Shown here: in pieces, positions 49,341-61,000 of the stretch
Layout of the letters: each line of letters opens with the position of its first letter
Numbering within the stretch: the stretch's first letter is position 1
Assembly: GCA_022393335.1 (NCBI GenBank)
Contig: JAJEKB010020795.1
Location: forward strand, 271,923 to 335,922
From: Macrotrachela quadricornifera
Taxonomy: Eukaryota; Rotifera; Eurotatoria; Philodinida; Philodinidae
Reading direction: 5' to 3'
DNA: 64,000 nt
Position numbers and translations under genes: made by a program
The notes under the pieces: model-generated
Database searches by the model: none
What the model saw: the letters and a program-made list of their open reading frames with translations, nothing else
What the model was told of the DNA's origin: nothing

Positions 49341-50621
49341 ATGAACATAAATGAACAAATTCAAATACTAGGTCGCAAAATAAAAACTTTTTTTCAAAAT
49401 TTTAACATATTTTCTTCGGTTCCACCATCAACTGATGGACATGAACTTCAAAATCAGCGCATATCAACTCGATTGTTCATCTTCTTCTTAACATTATCAT
49501 TATTTATCCTTCTCTTACATACTTCCTTAGTTCCTATTACACAAATTGATAATGTTAAAGCACCGACAATTACAAAATACTCACAGTTGTATTCGAAATA
49601 TCTACAAGCATTAACATGTCCATGTACAAAAATATCAATCAACTATAAAACATTTCTTCAAATTGAATATAAATTTCATCAAATATGCAATAGTGTCTTT
49701 GTTACACAATATTGGATTGATTATCTTTCCCGGTCTATAGGAAACAGTATCATCCAATGGAATGATTTTCGAGTCACAGGAACATTTACATTTCAAGGTT
49801 TGAACTCACTTTGCCAGCTAGTCAACCGTACAATCAAAAATCGACTAAATCAATTCTATTCAAATCAATATATCACTGCATCTGTTATACCTTCACAAGT
49901 ATTTCAAACACAAATCAAAGAATTCATTTCTCAGTTTATTTCAACAACGACTTATGATTTTCTTCTATCTCTCTCCACAATACGAGACATGAATCAAGTC
50001 AATACATTATTCTCTGGTAGACAAACTAATTACCAATTCCGAAGAGATGCGTCAACCACATTTCTAATCCCATATTCGCTGCAGTATAATAACTGTAGCT
50101 GTTTTACTTCAGCTACATGTGCTTATCAATCTAGAATATACGATAGTTCTCGCTACATAATATTATATTATGTGACAGGTATTTATATTGGATGTTATGT
50201 GATTGAAGCATTACTTCAATCAGATCTTCGATGTTTTTATAATCAAACTTGTATAAATGAATTGCAATTATATATATATTCATCTTCATCAGTAAATGTG
50301 ACAGCTCTTGATAAATCATTATCAAGTCATTTTTTCGTCAATTCAACAATTAAAGAATTACTTGATGAGTTGATGATTGAAGATTGGAACTCATCAATCA
50401 CATATGATAGTTATTATAATGAATGTGAACCATCTGGATGTATTTATAGTTATCAATCGAGGAATAGTGCCATTTATATTGTTACAACAGTAATTGGACT
50501 AATTGGTGGTTTGATAACAATGTTGAAACTGATAATACCACGACTAGTCAAATTTCTTGTATTTTGCATTAGAAAATGGAAAGCAAGATCTAACGTGGTA
50601 GTGCCGGACTTCGAAACATAG
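49341..50621 (+). CDS. two-pass Cys-rich membrane protein, DEG/ENaC-like layout, complete 426 aa
   Basis: Layout: a cytosolic N-terminus of about 44 residues; TM1 about 45-65 (LFIFFLTLSLFILLL); an extracellular region of about 310 residues; TM2 about 378-400 (VTTVIGLIGGLITMLKLII); a short basic tail. The outside part has twelve Cys, an even number that fits disulfides: about 93, 95, 116, 158, 252, 254, 260, 285, 298, 304, 362 and 367. It also has several N-glycosylation sequons (NRT, NQT, NVT, NST, NSS). Two TMs with a large Cys-rich ectodomain and a Gly-rich TM2 recall DEG/ENaC channels, but no diagnostic channel motif was identified, so this is topology only. Two gapped paralogues occur in the window. 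TTTTCTAG just before the ATG may be an acceptor of a 5' exon. No stops or shifts. Confidence 0.78.
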   Translation: MNINEQIQILGRKIKTFFQNFNIFSSVPPSTDGHELQNQRISTRLFIFFLTLSLFILLLHTSLVPITQIDNVKAPTITKYSQLYSKYLQALTCPCTKISINYKTFLQIEYKFHQICNSVFVTQYWIDYLSRSIGNSIIQWNDFRVTGTFTFQGLNSLCQLVNRTIKNRLNQFYSNQYITASVIPSQVFQTQIKEFISQFISTTTYDFLLSLSTIRDMNQVNTLFSGRQTNYQFRRDASTTFLIPYSLQYNNCSCFTSATCAYQSRIYDSSRYIILYYVTGIYIGCYVIEALLQSDLRCFYNQTCINELQLYIYSSSSVNVTALDKSLSSHFFVNSTIKELLDELMIEDWNSSITYDSYYNECEPSGCIYSYQSRNSAIYIVTTVIGLIGGLITMLKLIIPRLVKFLVFCIRKWKARSNVVVPDFET

Positions 50622-51115
50622 TTTTCGCTTTATGGACATAAATCATAGTTCAAGTGAAAAACTTCTATGAACATCAGAGAAAATGAAACTATAATTTTTC
50701 ATAAACACTTAAATCAGACAATGTTCTCTTTCTTGTAGAGACAAGTCTAGGAGAAATAAATTGTTTGCTTGCTTGCTTTATTGATTGCTTGTATGTCTGG
50801 TTAATATCATTATTTTTTTATTCATTTATTGGTAGAAAATAGTTTGTACTTCAAGGGCATTCTCGGAATGATAACTGTTGGGTAAGACAATCAGAACTCG
50901 ACTCGAATAAGCTATTCCTAAATGAGGATCTAAATGTCGATTCATTCTCAAATAAAATGGAAAATAGAACATTTTATTTAAGAAAAAATGATAAATACAT
51001 GTTCACGTTTATCTTTCAGCCTGTTTTATAAAATGCAATTAAAAAGATCATATTTCTATTTGTTCTCTATTTTTGTTTGTTATTCCAGACAAGCAAAAAA
51101 AGGAGAGAACTCGCG
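50622..51115. other. intergenic, no gene seen
   Basis: AT-rich spacer after the membrane protein gene. A TTGCTTGCTTGC-like microsatellite lies near 50765. Confidence 0.45.
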
Positions 51116-51435
51116 ACATGTCTAGTCCAAACGTCCGAAATAGCCGTCCTGTCCAGTCTAAAATAGTTATTGTGACCGTCAAGACTAGTCAGTATTTTAA
51201 AAAGTGACATACTGGCACGACTGGACCAGTCGAATAATTTTGAAACACTTGTGTGGACTAGTCCAAAAGAACTTGCACATTAGTCAAGTCTAGTCTTAAA
51301 TACTTAGTTTAAGCGTTAGGACTAGTCAGTCTTTGGAAGAGCGACACACTGACAGGACTAAACTAGTCGAATAATTTCAGAATATATGTTTGGGCTAGTC
51401 TGAGGCATTTTAAGTGCCAGTCAAGTCTAAAGTGA
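51116..51435. repeat. 137-bp tandem repeat, about 2.3 copies, rich in ACTAGTC
   Basis: GACTAGTCAGT at 51183 returns at 51320 (period 137). A partial unit precedes the first, starting near 51116. Each unit contains several CTAGTC/GACTAG half-sites, and the palindromic core is ACTAGT. Units differ by about 20-25 per cent. Confidence 0.75.
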
Positions 51436-54400
51436 GTATTCCTTTAGTACGCATTTCATCTGATCCTCATTATTATTGCATTGCCGCCCGTTATGGTGGA
51501 ACACTAGCTAAAGGATTACCTTAAAGTGTTTTACTTAAACTCACATATTGCCTAAACTAGATCAGCCTGAAGTTTAATATACCCGTTTTATAGCGATAGT
51601 TGAGTATGTTCTTATTACTCATCAACTCTATTCCACTTGCAAAAGCCTAATTGATGTGTGTGTGTGAACTAGCCGGTTTTTTATGGAGTCTGTTTGTTAC
51701 ACTTAGTCCAATACATATTGATAGTTACTTATAATCTGTCTAATTAAGTTAAAAACTTTCATGAGGAAAAATATGATGATTATTTAAATAGACAAGTGTT
51801 CACAATGGCGTGGTTAGTCTAATAATTATTTACTATAAACTTGTATTATTGTTAAGAAAAACTTATATAATCTGAAATATCGAACTATATTTTTAGTTGT
51901 TCCCAAAAAAAGTGTCTGAAACACGAAATCATTTTTTTTGTCCATTAGTAATATTTTAATATTAGGTTAATATATAATTCTTGTATTCAAAAGTGGATAA
52001 TTTAAAAGTCGAACATCATATTATCGAGAGACTTTATAAACCTGGATATGTTCGACTAGAATAACCACAATGGCGCTTCAATGTCTATGAAATTTACATC
52101 GATATTATAAAACTTCATAGATCAGATACATCAATACTTGCCTATCATAACATAATAATATTAGCCAATTATGTGCAACAATGAATAATATTCTTAATGA
52201 TGTGTGTGCACATGTGTATGTCTTTAGTAAGTCTTTGAGTGAGAAGAAAATGTTTTCCTTTTAACAAGTTCTCTCATAGTTAACAAATTTATCTTTAACA
52301 TTCACTTAACTGAATCATTATATTTCTATCATCTCATTTATTCAATTCGACTAAAATAAATTATTTTCTTTTTAGTCAATTATCAATAGACACTCTATAT
52401 GCTTTGCTCTGTTCACTTCTTATGTCAATGATCTTGATATAATTCATTCAGTCATATATATATTTCTTTAGTTTATCATCTGTCTTTATAGAAACATAGT
52501 TTCTTTTTCATTTAGTTAACTCTATTCATTCATTTTTTCATGTAGGTAAAGTTAGCAGCAGATTCAAATTTTTTTGAATACTATTCGCCTACAGACTTGT
52601 GCCAAATAAAAAATTGAATTTACTATCAGATCTCATATTTTCGAAGAAAATGGTGAGTGAAACTTCAAAAGCAAAATTTTTACGGCTACCCGACTCCTTT
52701 CCCTCCTTTTCCGTTACAAATATTGACAATAAATTATTCAGTAGTTAAAAACAATCATCTTAAATAATAAAAAAAAAGTAAATAAAAAAGAAATATTGAA
52801 TATGTCAAAAAAAAGGTGGCAAAGAACATAAAATGCATTTTTTGATAATATATAAAAAATAAGATCTAATATTCGTTTCAAAATATAATGCATCCCACTA
52901 TTTTTTGAATAACTCAAGAACATAATCAGCTAGACATGTGCGATTTTTACCAATCGAAAGAGAAGACAGGGACTGTCTTTTTTTCCAATGTTATATCAGA
53001 CAAAATCATTTTAGAACCAGTTATTCGGCATTTCAAAAATTTCCTTTTGACATGTGATGTAGATAGAAAGACTTTAAATCTATACTTCAGGATATAGTTC
53101 GAATGATTATCTTAACATTGAGTAAACAAAATCGTCTATTTATTCACAAGAAAATTATGGATTTCTTTTAATTTTTAAGTGAATTATCTTACTTTGTATC
53201 ATAATTTCATCTGAGTGACAGGCTATATTTTTAATGTTTTACAGAAAGATTGATTTTAAAATTATTTTATCTGATACACTATTGAATAAAAAGAAGGCTT
53301 CTATCTCTTCTTTCGATTAATGAAAACCGCACGTCTCTGGCTAATTGCGTTCTTGAGTTGTCCAAAAAACAATGAGACGCATTATATTTTGAAATGGACA
53401 TTAGTTTTGCTGTTACGATGGATTCGATTGAAGAAAAGAAGTATATTCTTTAAGAAATGAATCATTTTACCGACGCTATAGACGAACAGGTAATCTTTAC
53501 ATTGTACTCTGAGGAGTATGACTGAATAGTTTTTTTTTGTTCTTTCTCTCCTTCTCTTTCATAACTTTGTTCGATAGTAAGAATATACTGTTGCTTTACC
53601 ATGTGCGATTCATCATAAATAGGTGAGATGAAAACAAGTACGCAAGAACGTAAGATTACAAAATGTAGTGTTACGCGGAAGAAGAAAATTGGTTGGAAAA
53701 TTCCAATTAAATCTTTGTAGCAGTTTACGAGCAGTATTTTAACCCATCATTCAAACCAAAACATTTATCACATGTTGAAGGCAGTGTTCGAGTGTGAATA
53801 GACCTTAATATTATTTCCTTTTTTTTTCGCGCTGATGCAAACGATAATCAAAATTTAAATCTTCAGACACAAAGAATATCCATAGCCAATTCCATTGATA
53901 TAAACGGTAGAAGTTCGAACAAAAGAAAGTGGTATTTGTACATATCTTGTGTGGGACTGTATTTATTAAGATGTGTTACCAGTTGGAAGAAACCAATAGA
54001 AATTATAAGGAAGCATAAAAATGAAGACCATGACAAAGTGGAATCTAACAAATGTACTGACAAGCAAAGACGTCAATTTGTGTACGAATGCTAGTGCGGA
54101 TGGATGTAAATTTTGTCGTTATCACCACCACACCCATACCCTATTTGTCTTATGACTGCACATGAGCAACACAATTAAATACAACACTTAGAATATTATT
54201 ATTGTTATGATCAAGACATTCAAATTTAACACATCAATTTGAAAGTTTCGAAATAATCTAACATAAAAACCATCTATCGATATTCTGCATTTATATTAAT
54301 TTGTTGAATAGCATCATTGAACACACAGATAACTAGATCAGATCAGCAATGATATTATCAGAAATGATATACAATGTAAAAATATGCCGTCATAAAATAT

Positions 54401-55084
54401 GAACAAGAATGCCATTATCACGAGTAGTAGCAGCGATGAACGTGATTGATCGAAAATAAGAGAATGCAGATATATAATAGTGAGATCGACACTCATACTT
54501 ATTCTCAAAACAAAATTACAACGAATAGTCCTATTCAAATATTTGTATTGATAGTTCTCAATGTTCTTTGCATCCACAACATTATTGTTTAATAAATAGG
54601 TATAATTATCCATATAAAAGAATATCTCAACAGCGTATTAGGATATATCCATATTTATACGAACCATCAATAATTAATTAAAACTTTTGTGTATCAATGA
54701 AATCAATATCAACAAATACATAATTCGAATGAGTCATTTTATTCAAATATCAATAATGAAAATATTTTATATGCGGAAGGCCAAATCATTTTAAAGTTCA
54801 ATGGTAATAGTTTCAAGCGCATACTTTTTCACATTGATGTATTTTTTTCCATTTTTGTTTTATTTTTATCTTGTTCTTGATAGAAGTCTACGATATCTAA
54901 TCTTGTTTACATGTCGATTGCTTGTTTTGTTTTCATTATTTGTAAAGATTTTTTTCCATTTTATTGTCCTATGTGAGAAACGATCTTGAAAATTTATCAT
55001 AGATACCAGATACAGTCTTTATTATTAATCTCATAAAAATAACTTTTGTTTCTTCGTTTTCTTCTATTTTCCTATTCAGATTTG
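51436..55084. other. intergenic, with second copy of a dispersed repeat
   Basis: 51880-52050 shares blocks with 27340-27830. The remaining sequence is AT-rich; hydrophobic minus-strand frames at 53863-54063 and 54338-54613 have no recognisable domain and are not supported as genes. CTATTCAG at 55072-55079 may be the acceptor of a 5' UTR intron of the helicase gene. Confidence 0.4.
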
Positions 55085-58000
55085 ATGATGAATACATGTT
55101 TATCACAATCACCAGATCCTAATGATCAAATAATTGTGACGCCCAATGAACAACAAGCAGTAATACAAAAATTGTATGAAAAACTTTTTCTTTTCCTTTT
55201 TTTATTGAGTGGTATGAAATTTGTTTCTATTATAGGCAACCGATTGAGACTCTATCATGTGCTAATTCACTTACATGTTCAAAATCATCTATTAAAGACA
55301 AAAATCAATTCACTAATGACCAACGTTTGACAAGCTTTTCATCCGATTCTGATGCATCAATAATTAAAGTGAAATCAAGACTTACTATAAAACGACGAGG
55401 TGTACTTTCATCGTCGAGTGATGATAACGACAGCGATAATGAATTGGTATCGTTGATTTTGTTTTCTTTCGGTGTTTAAAGTGAGACAAATCATTTATTA
55501 TATTGATATGACTAGCTACGTAGCAGTATTTTTTATTATGCCGAGTATCTATCATTTACCGTAAATTGTGATCTCTGAATTCATCCTTAAAAAGATCCCT
55601 ATTTAGGGATGAAGCAATAGTTATCATCATTTTGATCACCAAGTAGGGATAGCGAATTTAGGAACTTTTTTCCGAAAAATATGTTCTAACTAAGTAAATT
55701 CAATGTCATTTTGTTTCAATAAGTTATCATTTACCCTAAATCGTATTAGTTTATGATCGATTATCATTTATAAGAAGATGCGGTTACCAAGTCTAACTGT
55801 AAGTCATATTTATGCTTTCGAATGATTAAACGTGTATAACCAATACTAGTGACAAGATAAATGTTTATTTTTACTTCTTTTGAATATTTGATGATAATTT
55901 ATCATTCGCTCTAAACTGTGGTCATAGATTCGTTTCTACATCGGCTCTTAATTAAGACACAATTAAACGATTATGACCAATTCTGGTGACCAGAACTTTG
56001 AAGAGTCGATTTCTCTTATCACGTGGTTAAAGAGTGAATTCTGGTTATCACATTTGTAAAGGATCAATTCCGGTTACAAGAATTGGTTATAGTTGATTAA
56101 TTGTGCCAAAATAGGGATTCGATGTAGAGATGAATTTGGAGAGCACTGTTTGTGGCAAATAATAAACATTCTTGTTTGTGTCTTTGAGAAGCACGTATTT
56201 AATGTGTCAACGATGATATCACATATTTAAAAAATTATGCCACTTCAATCAATCATCCCAAAAGAAGTTGTTACGTTACAAGATATATCCTAGTTACCGG
56301 ACGCATTTATCTGATTGAGAAATTGCAAGTAACATATTTTTCTTACCGAAAATTTGTTTCAATTTTTATTTACAACACATATGCCGTTTGTTTCGTGAAA
56401 CTCGTGAAAAAGCGTACAGCGATCGAAAAACATAATAACACAGGAAAACAAGGAAAATAGATAGTGAGGCGAGAGCAAATTTCTATACGTAAAAAAACTA
56501 ACTAATCATTTTTATATAATGACAAGTATCAAACACATAAATTATAAATAACATATTAGATAGAATAAACGCAGATAAACAACAAAGACGTATATGAGAA
56601 AACTGGCCGTGAAAGAAATAAAATAGGATGTTTGGTAGATTAGCATTTGTCCTAAACAATGGTCGCCAGATTCTTTCCTACACTAGTCCCTAGTATGGAG
56701 ACAACTAAACAATTATGACCAATTCTGGTGACCAAATACGGACTTTTATTTGGCGACTTTTCAACTTCGAAATTTTTTTCAAATACACTCTAAACTAAAT
56801 AAACTTCAACCTAACATCATCCTGTGTCATATTGAATTATTTTACTGTTAAAGCCAAATAATATATAGGCAGTAGTAGCAAATGGTAGCTATACTCTGGC
56901 CACCAAGATCTTGAAGAGTCAGAGTTTCTCATATCACATTGTTGAAGAGTGAATTTCGGTCACCAGAATCTCAAGAAATCAATTATTCGTCTTACATGCT
57001 GATAACCAGAATTCACTCTTTAACCACGTGATAAGAGAAATCGACTCTTCAAAGTTCTGGTCACCAGAATTGGTCATAATCGTTTAATTGTGTCTTAATT
57101 AAGAGCCGATGTAGAAACGAATCTATGACCACAGTTTAGAGCGAATGATAAATTATCATCAAATATTCAAAAGAAGTAAAAATAAACATTTATCTTGTCA
57201 CTAGTATTGGTTATACACGTTTAATCATTCGAAAGCATAAATATGACTTACAGTTAGACTTGGTAACCGCATCTTCTTATAAATGATAATCGATCATAAA
57301 CTAATACGATTTAGGGTAAATGATAACTTATTGAAACAAAATGACATTGAATTTACTTAGTTAGAACATATTTTTCGGAAAAAAATTCCTAAATTCGCTA
57401 TCCCTACTTGGTGATCAAAATGATGATAACTATTGCTTCATCCCTAAATAGGGATTTTTTTAGGGATGAATTCAGGGATCACAATTTAGGGTAAATGATA
57501 ACATACCGTTATGCCGACAAAAACAACTCAATTCTTGAGTGTAACAGTACACATTGGAGCATTATATACATATTTGAATTTCGATATTTTGATTTTCTTA
57601 ATAAGTTTAAAGCAAGATAAATCTTTCATTCTCTAAATTTTACGTCATCTAACTAACCAGTTACTTTTCTTGTCTTCGAGTGATAACATACAGTAAGAAT
57701 TGCTTTTGTAAATTTGATTTTTTTACATGTTTTGCTAAACATGTTTGACACAGTGGATCTGACTGTTGGAATCTACTATAGGATGGTTCAAGACTTCCTT
57801 TACTGCAGAAATAAGTGAATATCTTTGTCATATCTCCATAGAAGAGTCTGATTCTTTTATCACTTATAAAAAGCTGGTTATAACTCATATTCATATGAAA
57901 AAAGTTGATAAAAATCGTTTTGTAGTATTACTCTTGTCTTGAATAAAGAAATGGAACCTTTCTAAATATAAAAAGAACAACAATTATATTGCGATGAATT

Positions 58001-61000
58001 TGTTAAAAAGGCTTATATATTATGCATAAAGATGTAAATCAATACTTAGAAGACTTCGTTCTAATAGGACTTTAGAGTAGAGTTATGAACATTTTACAAC
58101 TTAAATTTCAATAGAAAGTTCAGTAAAAATTATTATAAATTGACTTTAAATACCCTTAGAACTGAACCCTTTTAAGCTGACCTTAGTCTTAATTAAAGTT
58201 CACATGTGGGATATTGATTGAGTATTTTACAATTTAAATTCTTCTAATCGACTCTCTACTATATACACCAGCAATTTATTAAAATTTTTCTGATAAGAAT
58301 TGTTTTCAAAATAAAAACTTGTCCGAAATTGACACAGATATCAGTTTTAATTTCAAAATTTCTTTGATCATTTATGTAGATTCATCTAAGTGTTCCTTTT
58401 ATCAATTAAATTTCAGAAATCAGCAACGTCTGAAGATTCATTTACTGCTTCACTAAAGCATTCATCAAGTCGGATCCGAATTCGAAGATTAACGTTATCA
58501 TCATCTGAAGACTCGAATAAGGATAATGAAATCTCATCAAAACGTTCGAAAGAACAACGTAAAATAGAAAATATTTCGAATAAACGTTCATATAATTTTA
58601 AAAAGAAGAAATCTGACATGAGAGACAGAAAAAATGCAACATCTAATAAAAATACTGATAATAACGAAACTAGTCATGATAATAGTCAAAATAATACAAC
58701 AAAAGATAAAGAAAAAAAACGAGGAAAAATCTCTTCAACGAAACGGAAAAATGGTCGAAAAAATATTAAGGAAATAATTGACGACAACAAATTAAATACA
58801 CAAACAAAAGATGCTATTGAAGCGGAACGTGAACGTCGAAAACGTATAGCTGAAAAACAAAAATTATATAATGAAACTTTAATATTTGAACAATCATCTT
58901 GTATGCTCAATAGTGAATATTATAAATTAAATAATTCAAATCATCGTTTAATACTTGAATTCGACAAGACAACAAATGAATCTATAATTGAAGTTTCACT
59001 AAAATTAGTTGCACGTCTTAAAAAACATCAATATGATGGCATTAAATTTTTATGGAATAATGTTTTTGAATCGATTGATGCTATAGAAAATAAAAAACAT
59101 AATAGTAACGGCTGTATTTTAGCTCATTGTATGGGTTTAGGAAAAACATTACAAGTTATTAGTTTTATTCATACAGTTTTTAGTTATAATAAAGTAACTA
59201 AAGTAAAAACATGTCTTATTCTTTCTCCAGTAAATGCTGGTAAAGATATTTAAAATATTGATTTTCTTATAATAATAATAATATCTTGTTTTTGTAGCTT
59301 TGAATTGGTCAGATGAATTTAATTATTGGTTATGAGATATTGAACCAGTGATTGAACCTTATCAATTAACCACAGTTGATCGAAATTTACGTGTTACGTA
59401 TCTAAATAAATGGTATGAAAATGGTGGAGTTCTTATTATGGGTTACGAATTATATAAAAGATTAGCACAAGGTATTGGAATTAAAAATAAAAAACTTAAA
59501 ACTGATGCATATAATTGTCTTGTTGATCCAGGACCGGATATTGTTGGTAATGTAAATATTCTTATTTTTTTTCAAATTTTTATAAGATTTGTATATCGAA
59601 AATTCTGATATCTTTCCGAGAATTAAAAGTTAAGATATCTACGTGATGTGATGCAATATTTCTAGTTGCTCGGCTAGCTAACACTTTCAGTCATTTTTTT
59701 CAAATAAAACATGAAAATCTACTTTATTATTCGTATAATTTTTATATGTAGTGGCTGATGAAGGACATATCTTAAAAAATGCTAAGACAGCTATTGCAAG
59801 TTGTTTATCAACAATCAAAACATCTCGTCGTATTGTTTTAACTGGTACACCATTACAAAATAATCTTATTGAATAGTAAATTTTAAAATATCGATTTTTT
59901 TTTTTGTTTTTGCTTATGTTTTTTTCTTATTAGTTATTGTATGGTATCATTTATTAAACCAAATTTACTTGGTAGTCAATCTGAATATATAAATCGTTTT
60001 GTTAATCCAATTCAAAATGGTCAACATCGTGATTCAAATGAACAAGATGTTTATTTAATGAAACAACGTGCATGTGTTTTATATGAACTTTTAACTGGTT
60101 TTGTTGATCGAAAAGATTATTCATTATTAAAAGAATATTTACCACCAAAATTTGAATATATTATTAATGTACGATTAAGTAACTTACAATCAAGATTATA
60201 TAATCTATATTTAGATGAATTAGTTCCTAAAAAACAACGTTTACCTGTATTAAAGAAAGATTTTAAAACAGCAAAACTATTTGCTGATTATCAATATTTA
60301 CATAAAATATGGACGTAAGAATTAATAGACAAAACGAAACAATACGAAGTTTCATGGACTATTATAATTATTTTATTTTTATTTTTAGACATCCATTTAT
60401 ACTCTATCCATATTTTATTAATCGGTGGAAAAAAGGATTACATGACAATGAATTTGAAACTGTGTTTAGTGATGATAATGAACTAGAAACTATATTTATT
60501 GATGATGATGATGAAAATATTGAAGAATCTAAAAAGAAAAACAAGAAATCAAATGAAAGAGAAAATAAGGTAAATAAAAGTAGATTGATAATGATAACTA
60601 TACTTTAAGGCATATTTCATCTGATGGTATAGAAAAGAGTTTTCCTTGCAAGTTTTAGATTGGATAGAATAATCAGTTTAAATACCAATGAGAAAATAAG
60701 TTTAGTAACAAATTTAAGCTATCGTTTGGGTACTAAAGTCGATCTAGTCCTAAATTTCTGGAACCTAATCGTTCCGATGGTTATTATCATTTGACTTTGA
60801 GAAAACAAAAAATAAATAAAGGCCTTTTGACTAATATCAAATCGCTTTTCATATTGCTCTACTTATATTATAAAATTTATAATTAGCTATGAAAAATCTG
60901 AATAAGAGTTCGGGCTGATAGCATATTACCGCCGAGATACTGTTGTCTTTAGCAGAGTGTCTTGATTCGCTCTGTGAACACCAGAAAAGTGAAATTTCGA

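Noticed and set aside
49454..49642. Antisense frame conserved in all three membrane-protein paralogues (also 4310-4504 and 43992-44180)
   Set aside because: Conservation follows from the sense-strand gene; the frame sits entirely over TM1 and the CPC block and has no independent signal.
53863..54613. Hydrophobic minus-strand frames resembling a receptor fragment
   Set aside because: AT-rich DNA gives Phe/Ile/Leu-rich frames by chance; no conserved receptor motif or consistent frame.
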